Source: RUG11237 sp964450185 (GTDB lineage: Bacteria > Bacillota > Clostridia > Lachnospirales > Lachnospiraceae). From it: a DNA stretch of 19,938 nt. Shown piece by piece: positions 15,838 to 19,938 of the stretch (positions are counted from its first letter, which is position 1; each line of letters begins with the position of its first letter). The stretch is from positions 1-19,938 of the forward strand of contig CAYVCL010000057.1 of the NCBI GenBank assembly GCA_964450185.1, read 5' to 3'. A program made the translations under genes and the position numbers. Under the pieces are notes generated by a model, which was given only the letters and a program-made list of their open reading frames with translations, was not told the DNA's origin and ran no database searches.

Positions 15838-17931
15838 TTAATCGGTATCCTGATTTTCTGCAACTTTTTCTGCTCTTGCTTTTACTTCTGCTTCCTGAAT
15901 TTCAGCAGGTGCCTGTTCATATCTGACAAATTCATAGCTGTACTCACCATAACCACCTGTCATAGAGCGAAGTACAGTACAATAACCGTGCAGGCTCATC
16001 ATTGGAATTTCTGCTTCCACAATTTCTTTACCACCATTAATTGGTGTCATTCCCATGACACGACCTCTTCTCTTATTCAAATCGCCCATAACATCCCCGG
16101 TAAATTCATCTGGAACTGTTACCTTCAAAGAAGCGATTGGTTCTAAGAGAACCGGTCCTGCCTCCATAAATCCTTTTTTAAACGCCTGCATAGACGCTTT
16201 CTTAAATGCCATTTCTGAGGAATCCACAGAATGGTAGGAGCCATCATAAAGTATTCCTTTTACTCCTACTACCGGATACGCAGCCAGCGGACCTCTCTGT
16301 ACGCTTTCCTGTAAACCTTTTTCTACTGCCGGGAAGAAGTTCTTCGGAACAGCACCACCTACAACAACCTGTTCAAATACATAAGGTGTTTCCATATCGC
16401 CTGACGGTTCAAAACGCATTTTTACATGACCATACTGCCCATGACCGCCGGACTGTTTTTTGTATTTTGCTTCCACATCAGATTTTTTCTTAATTGTTTC
16501 ACGGAAAGCAATCTTTGGTTTTGACAGTTCAATCTCTACCTTATATTCATTTAACAGTCTGCTACATACAATTTCCAAATGCTGGTCGCCCATTCCATAT
16601 AGAAGCATCTGACCGTTTTCCATATCATTTACGGATTTTAATGTCAAATCTTCGTGCATCATCTTCTGTAATGCCTGAGCTGCTTTATCAATTTCAGCTT
16701 TATTTTTTACTTTATACCGCATATAGGTATATGGTGTAGATATTTCTGTTTTTCCGTACTGGATTGTGGTTGCCTTAGTAGACAAAGTATTACCGGTACG
16801 TGCTGCAGTAAGTTTTGCAATGGCACCAATATCACCAGCATGAAGTTCCGGAACTTCAATCGGTTTATTTCCCTGAAGCACGTATATTTTACCCAGTTTT
16901 TCTTCGATATCCTTATCTTTATTGTAAATCATATCTTCTGCTTTCAAAACACCGGAATACACTTTTATCAAGGAATATTTTCCAATAAAAGGATCCACTA
17001 AAGTTTTAAATACATAGGCAGATTTCGCTTTTGAGAAATCGTAATTTGCTTCGAAAATTTCATTTGTTTTTAAATTCACACCGGCAATTTCCTGATTTTC
17101 AGGACTTGGCATATATTTTACAATATCATCTAACAGCGTATAAATTCCCTGACACAATACATTGGAACCCATAGAAATTGGTACAATACTGCCATCGTTT
17201 ACATTGCTACGAAGTGCGGAACGAATTTCTGCTTCTGAAAAAGTATCCCCATTAAAATAACGTTCCATCATTTCTTCACTTGTTTCTGCAACAGTTTCCA
17301 TCAAAGTATCACGACAAATTTCCAAATTGGCTTTGTTGTATTCCGGAACTTCACATTCCTCAACATCTTTTCCCACCCAACGATTACCGGTCTGGCTGAT
17401 TACATTAACGTAACCTACAAATTTTTCATTTTCTCTGATTGGCAAATGGAATGGCGCAATTTTCTTACCATATAAAGCAGTAAGGTCTTCTACCACCTGA
17501 CGGTAAGATGCATTATCAATATCCATATGAGTTACAAAGAACATACGTGGCAATTTGTATTTTTCACACAATTCCCAAGCTTTCTTTGTTCCCACTTCGA
17601 TTCCTGCTTTTCCATTTACTACAATAATTGCTGCATCTGCTGCAGATACGGCTTCTTCTACTTCCCCCACAAAATCAAAATATCCCGGAGCATCAAGAAT
17701 ATTAATCTTCACTCCATCCCACTCAATCGGCACTAATGAAGTGCTGATGGAAAATTGTCTTTTCTGTTCTTCTTTTCCAAAATCGCTGATGGTATTTTTA
17801 TCAGCAACCTTTCCCATTCTGGAAGTAATTCCTCCAAGATATGCCATAGCCTCTACCAAACTGGTTTTGCCACAGCCCCCATGACCTAAAAGTACAATGT
17901 TACGAATTTTGTCCGTTGTGTATACATTCAT
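15838..17931 (-). CDS. elongation factor G-like GTPase (EF-G2 type)
   Basis: A 697-residue translational GTPase with the full EF-G layout: GTPase domain, domain II, and domains III-V including a domain IV motif S-G-G-H-G-Q-Y-G-H-V. The GTPase motifs deviate from canonical EF-G. The P-loop is G16-H-G-G-C-G-K-T-S24. G3 is D80-A-P-G-Y84, where housekeeping EF-G and EF-Tu have the catalytic His. G4 is T134-H-M-D137 instead of NKMD. These are traits of the EF-G2 paralogue group, whose cellular role is not settled, and not of the essential FusA. No rpsL/rpsG/tuf neighbours are present, as they would be for fusA. The start at 17931 is chosen because GGGAGGGG lies 6 nt upstream and the promoter lies at 17984-18012. 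An in-frame upstream ATG at 18033 would precede the promoter. Confidence 0.92.
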   Translation of the reverse strand: MNVYTTDKIRNIVLLGHGGCGKTSLVEAMAYLGGITSRMGKVADKNTISDFGKEEQKRQFSISTSLVPIEWDGVKINILDAPGYFDFVGEVEEAVSAADAAIIVVNGKAGIEVGTKKAWELCEKYKLPRMFFVTHMDIDNASYRQVVEDLTALYGKKIAPFHLPIRENEKFVGYVNVISQTGNRWVGKDVEECEVPEYNKANLEICRDTLMETVAETSEEMMERYFNGDTFSEAEIRSALRSNVNDGSIVPISMGSNVLCQGIYTLLDDIVKYMPSPENQEIAGVNLKTNEIFEANYDFSKAKSAYVFKTLVDPFIGKYSLIKVYSGVLKAEDMIYNKDKDIEEKLGKIYVLQGNKPIEVPELHAGDIGAIAKLTAARTGNTLSTKATTIQYGKTEISTPYTYMRYKVKNKAEIDKAAQALQKMMHEDLTLKSVNDMENGQMLLYGMGDQHLEIVCSRLLNEYKVEIELSKPKIAFRETIKKKSDVEAKYKKQSGGHGQYGHVKMRFEPSGDMETPYVFEQVVVGGAVPKNFFPAVEKGLQESVQRGPLAAYPVVGVKGILYDGSYHSVDSSEMAFKKASMQAFKKGFMEAGPVLLEPIASLKVTVPDEFTGDVMGDLNKRRGRVMGMTPINGGKEIVEAEIPMMSLHGYCTVLRSMTGGYGEYSYEFVRYEQAPAEIQEAEVKARAEKVAENQDTD

Positions 17932-17937
17932 ATTATA

Positions 17938-17945
17938 CCCCTCCC
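17938..17945 (-). promoter_or_regulatory. ribosome-binding site fixing the EF-G2-like start
   Basis: GGGAGGGG on the minus strand, 6 nt before the ATG at 17931. It decides for this start over the in-frame ATG at 18033, which would add 34 residues unlike any EF-G N-terminus. Confidence 0.85.
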
Positions 17946-17983
17946 ATATAGTTAGTTCGCAATTCCCCGCGACTGATATGTGT

Positions 17984-18012
17984 ATTTTACTATATTTTTG
18001 AACAGTTTTCAA
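17984..18012 (-). promoter_or_regulatory. promoter of the EF-G2-like gene
   Basis: On the minus strand TTGAAA (18007-18012) and TAAAAT (17984-17989) each match five of six consensus bases and are 17 bp apart. Transcription would start near 17977, giving a leader of about 46 nt. Confidence 0.8.
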
Positions 18013-18061
18013 TATTTTTTGGTCATTTTTCACATGTTTTCACAAAAATATTTCTAAAATC

Positions 18062-18100
18062 AAAAAAGAGTCTGACAAGCTTTTACAACTTGCCAAACCC
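18062..18100 (-). terminator. Rho-independent terminator after the 59-residue protein gene
   Basis: On the minus strand a 12-bp stem pairs 18089-18100 with 18068-18079, with several G-U pairs. It encloses a 9-nt loop and is followed by six T. It lies about 20 bp after the TAA at 18121 and 50 bp before the next promoter. Confidence 0.85.
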
Positions 18101-18120
18101 TTATATCATCAATTCATGTT

Positions 18121-18300
18121 TTAGATTAGTATAACAACGCAAAGAATTACAATTAACGCTCCTAACAGTCTGGACTGTTTTAATTTAGCTTCATTTTCTC
18201 TCCACTCTTTTTTTACTACTTTCTGTGGAGCTATCGCCATAGCGAGTCCCATAATTGCACATACGATAATACAAACCACTTTAATTATTGTATACAACAT
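18121..18300 (-). CDS. 59-residue two-helix membrane protein
   Basis: A small gene that I translated directly: 59 codons and TAA. The protein begins M-L-Y-T-I-I-K-V-V-C. It has a first membrane helix (about 4-23), a polar linker P25-Q-K-V-V-K-K-E-W33 and a second helix (about 44-58). The hydrophobic / Pro / Trp-containing polar linker / hydrophobic plan resembles the small DUF6199-type proteins, but I am not certain of the family. GGAAGGAG (18309-18316) lies 8 nt before the ATG, and a clear terminator follows, so it is very probably expressed. It starts 91 bp after the TraX-family gene and may be co-transcribed with it or use its own weak promoter. Confidence 0.75.
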   Translation of the reverse strand: MLYTIIKVVCIIVCAIMGLAMAIAPQKVVKKEWRENEAKLKQSRLLGALIVILCVVILI

Positions 18301-18338
18301 TGCTTTTTCTCCTTCCGTATGTTTTTTTCAACTTATAT

Positions 18339-18367
18339 AGAGTAACATACCATATCGAATAAAGCAA
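18339..18367 (-). promoter_or_regulatory. possible promoter of the 59-residue protein gene
   Basis: On the minus strand TTGCTT (18362-18367) and TACTCT (18339-18344) are 17 bp apart. The -10 matches only three of six bases, so this is a weak candidate. Confidence 0.4.
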
Positions 18368-18391
18368 GTTGTACTCACATGTTACCTTCGT

Positions 18392-19126
18392 TTATAGCAA
18401 TGCAATTCTAACAATTCCAAGAACCAGCAAATGCGCCGGATAGAAAAGATAGAAAAACCATTTGTTGAATTTTTTGCCACCATTCATTCGCTTTCCATTA
18501 TACAATCCAATGATGCATACTCCGGAAAGGATTATACCACAGGATGCTATCAAAAGTTCTGCACAAGCCGTAATATAATCGCCATTGAACAGATAACCGC
18601 TGATATTTGTTGAACCAAAAAGCAATATGTCAAATAGGTAGGCAATTATAAGTCTTTTTTTATCGCCCTTTGCCCAGTAGAAAGCCAGTGTAAATAATGG
18701 CGCAAAAATAGACCAGTCACAGAAAGCACAAATGATAATGCCTGCCACAACAATCAATACTTTTAACCATACTTTCTTTACACTGTCCAATGCCCAAATC
18801 ATCAAGAAGCAGAAGCCCAAAGTAAAACAAATATTAAGTGGAAGAACTTCTATCCACTCCTGTTCGGAAAACGCCAATACATATGGCACCTGGGAAATCA
18901 CCCCAAAAAGAAACAGCCTTTTGGCATATTCTTTTTTTGATTTGGTATATTGATACCCTTCCACCAAAAAGAAACTCATTGTTACAAATGTAAAATGGCT
19001 CAATGCATCAAGCAAATTGTATTGAAAGGTTCCTCTTTCCATAAAAATTTGAATCACATGATCCATAAGCATAAATATAATTGCCAGATATTTGATTGTG
19101 TCACGATTAAGTACTTTCCTATTCAT
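18392..19126 (-). CDS. TraX-family integral membrane protein
   Basis: A 244-residue protein with about eight to nine membrane helices. TraX-family features are the N-terminal L-N-R-D-T-I-K-Y-L-A followed by M-L-M-D-H in the first helix. Later come F-F-L-V-E-G-Y-x-Y-T followed by a basic Y-A-K-R-L, and a C-terminal F-Y-L-F-Y-P-A-H-L. TraX acetylates pilin in the F plasmid, but chromosomal homologues in Firmicutes are common and their substrates are unknown. No conjugation gene is near, so a pilin role is not implied. The start at 19126 is chosen because AAGGAG lies 9 nt upstream. The in-frame ATG at 19171 has no such site. Its promoter is unclear: TTGCGA (19280-19285) and CATAAT (19258-19263) with a 16-bp spacer is one weak option. 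Confidence 0.88.
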   Translation of the reverse strand: MNRKVLNRDTIKYLAIIFMLMDHVIQIFMERGTFQYNLLDALSHFTFVTMSFFLVEGYQYTKSKKEYAKRLFLFGVISQVPYVLAFSEQEWIEVLPLNICFTLGFCFLMIWALDSVKKVWLKVLIVVAGIIICAFCDWSIFAPLFTLAFYWAKGDKKRLIIAYLFDILLFGSTNISGYLFNGDYITACAELLIASCGIILSGVCIIGLYNGKRMNGGKKFNKWFFYLFYPAHLLVLGIVRIALL

Positions 19127-19135
19127 AATAGTAAT

Positions 19136-19141
19136 CTCCTT
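19136..19141 (-). promoter_or_regulatory. ribosome-binding site deciding the TraX-family start
   Basis: AAGGAG on the minus strand, 9 nt before the ATG at 19126. It favours the 244-residue form over a 259-residue form starting at 19171. Confidence 0.7.
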
Positions 19142-19299
19142 GTCATTTGATAAAATCATCATACCATCCAAGGATTTTTGTTACTATCGATTTTCCTTAC
19201 ATTCTTATTGTCTATCTTACAATTTTGTCATGTTTCTGAAACGCTGCACATCTTTGTATTATGTAAACTCTGGAATAAATCGCAACATTCTTTCTATTC

Positions 19300-19674
19300 T
19301 TAACTGCAAGCAATCCCTGACTTGCCAGAAATGTACTCAATCCAATTATTTCTCTTCAAAACAGAAAATTTATACTTCTTTTCTTTTCCTTTTTCATTAA
19401 GTGCTGTAATTTTAATTTCTGTCGGGATGAACAGTCCAACAAAGCATTTCTTCATCGCTCTCATGTTACTGTATGGGATTGCAATTCTCTCTGCTCCCCA
19501 TCCACTGACAAAAATCATTTTATCTGCTGTAAAGAAGAAATTCCCTCTTGTCTGACTGTTCAAAAACCAGTAATCTCCCTGAGTATGTTCTTCAAAACTT
19601 TCATTTGCTCCAAGCAATTCTAACTCACGAAGAGTTGCTTCCCATTCTTTTTTCTTATCCTCTGTTAATGTCAT
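19300..19674 (-). CDS. small PH/GRAM-like domain protein
   Basis: A 124-residue soluble protein without a signal peptide or membrane helix. After an N-terminal helix (about 3-20), the rest has the alternating strand pattern of bacterial PH/GRAM-like domains. G44-N-F-F-F-T-A-D-K-M-I-F-V-S-G comes first, then R63-I-A-I-P-Y-S-N, then I87-K-I-T-A-L and K99-K-Y-K-F-S-V. A helix containing N110-W-I-E-Y-I closes it. Such domains often bind lipids or proteins, but the ligand here is unknown. GAGGAG (19681-19687) lies 6-7 nt before the ATG at 19674. An in-frame ATG at 19776 lies upstream of the terminator-like hairpin and has no ribosome-binding site, so I reject it. The nearest upstream gene encodes a GGGtGRT protein. 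Confidence 0.7.
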   Translation of the reverse strand: MTLTEDKKKEWEATLRELELLGANESFEEHTQGDYWFLNSQTRGNFFFTADKMIFVSGWGAERIAIPYSNMRAMKKCFVGLFIPTEIKITALNEKGKEKKYKFSVLKRNNWIEYISGKSGIACS

Positions 19675-19693
19675 TATTATTCTCCTCATACTT

Positions 19694-19730
19694 ATAAAAT
19701 ATAAGGAGCACCGCAAAATCGATGCTCCTT
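19694..19730 (-). terminator. terminator-like hairpin after the GGGtGRT gene
   Basis: On the minus strand an 11-bp stem (19720-19730 with 19703-19713, one G-U pair) has a 6-nt loop and is followed by a mixed A/T tail, TATATTTTA. It lies about 80 bp after the stop at 19812 and only 20-30 nt before the next ATG. The impure T-run suggests partial termination, or a hairpin in the leader of the next gene. Confidence 0.65.
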
Positions 19731-19811
19731 CTGTATTTGTGTGCAACGCATATACAACCGTTACATTTTTATACATTTTGACAAATTTTAAAATGCTTTT
19801 TTTGCGAATTC

Positions 19812-19938
19812 TTAGAATTTTCCAGCCTTAGCTGCTTCTTCGATAGAAACTGCAACTGCAACAGTTGCACCTACCATTGGGTTGTTACCCATACCAATAA
19901 GCCCCATCATTTCAACGTGAGCCGGTACAGATGAAGAA
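19812..19938 (-). CDS. GGGtGRT family protein, C-terminus (partial)
   Basis: The last 42 codons are visible, ending S-S-S-V-P-A-H-V-E-M-M-G-L-I-G-M-G-N-N-P and, at the terminus, S-I-E-E-A-A-K-A-G-K-F, then TAA. This matches my recollection of the C-terminus of GGGtGRT proteins of about 330 residues, widespread in Clostridia and Bacteroidetes. They are named for an internal GGGtGRT motif that is outside this window. Their function is not established. The gene enters from the right edge, and a terminator-like hairpin follows its stop codon. Confidence 0.8.
   Translation of the reverse strand, partial: SSSVPAHVEMMGLIGMGNNPMVGATVAVAVSIEEAAKAGKF

Noticed and set aside
17932..18033. N-terminal extension of the EF-G2-like protein to an in-frame ATG at 18033
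   Set aside because: The extension has no EF-G similarity and no ribosome-binding site, and it runs through a good -10/-35 pair. GGGAGGGG before the ATG at 17931 marks the real start.
18028..18060. Repeated TGTGAAAA units just upstream of the EF-G2 promoter as an operator
   Set aside because: Two short AT-rich copies are close to what chance gives in this composition, and there is no symmetry typical of a known regulator.
18392..19126. TraX-family gene as evidence of a conjugative element
   Set aside because: No relaxase, type IV secretion, integrase or attachment-site sequence is visible. Chromosomal TraX homologues are common in Firmicutes.
19127..19171. Longer TraX-family start at 19171
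   Set aside because: No ribosome-binding site precedes it, whereas AAGGAG precedes 19126 and the family's N-terminal motif follows directly.
207..19555. Many plus-strand open frames of 60-167 codons
   Set aside because: All lie opposite or out of frame with strongly supported minus-strand genes. They show no recognisable domain and are compositional shadows.
19675..19776. N-terminal extension of the PH/GRAM-like protein to an ATG at 19776
   Set aside because: The extension would translate through the 11-bp terminator-like hairpin. GAGGAG before 19674 gives a natural start and the domain needs no extra residues.
1..19938. tRNA, rRNA, CRISPR array or phage genes
   Set aside because: A read of both strands found no cloverleaf with a TTCGA-type arm, no regularly spaced direct repeats, and no integrase, terminase or structural phage genes.

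Overview
The window looks like chromosomal DNA of an anaerobic, low-GC Firmicute of the Clostridia, most probably a Lachnospiraceae-type gut bacterium. This is inferred from gene content: a GGGtGRT-family protein, an EF-G2-like GTPase beside a TraX-family membrane protein, a short MetH beside a homocysteine methyltransferase/MTHFR fusion, and an ilvN-ilvC pair. Promoters (TTGACA/TATAAT type, 17-bp spacers) and Shine-Dalgarno sites also fit. Every gene I can support lies on the minus strand, so transcription runs from high to low coordinates. I see no tRNA, rRNA, CRISPR array, transposase or phage gene.

In transcription order from the right edge. (1) 19938-18121: the C-terminus of a GGGtGRT protein, a terminator-like hairpin, a 124-residue PH/GRAM-like protein, a TraX-family membrane protein, and a 59-residue two-helix membrane protein ending at a terminator. 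(2) 18012-15790: a single-gene unit for an EF-G2-like translational GTPase, with its own promoter and a perfect-stem terminator. (3) 15707-15290: a single-gene unit for a 97-residue DUF4870/Tic20-like membrane protein. (4) 15223-7343: a five-gene operon with a promoter, a roughly 165-nt leader and a terminator. It encodes an unrecognised two-helix protein, a 681-residue polytopic protein with a soluble C-terminal domain, an acyltransferase-3 protein, a 573-residue polytopic protein and a DUF6020-like polytopic protein. (5) 7350-707: a secreted protein with three InlB-type repeats and three Big_2 domains, then the homocysteine methyltransferase/MTHFR fusion, cobalamin-dependent MetH and a CPBP-family membrane protein, with gaps of 9-24 bp. 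(6) 678-1: a strong promoter, ilvN (acetolactate synthase regulatory subunit) and the first codons of ilvC.

The genes work together most clearly in two places. The folate/methionine pair should make 5-methyl-THF (MTHFR half of the fusion) and pass the methyl group through cobalamin on MetH to homocysteine. MetH lacks the C-terminal AdoMet-dependent reactivation domain, so a separate reactivase must be encoded elsewhere. ilvN-ilvC serve branched-chain amino acid synthesis, but the catalytic subunit gene ilvB is not here.

The least explained part is the 15.0-7.4 kb operon. Three of its products have the plan of GT-C glycosyltransferases (many helices, acidic residues in an early loop), joined by a membrane acyltransferase and an orphan bitopic protein. 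A polymer- or lipid-glycosylation and acylation machine at the cell envelope is a reasonable inference but is not proved by the sequence.
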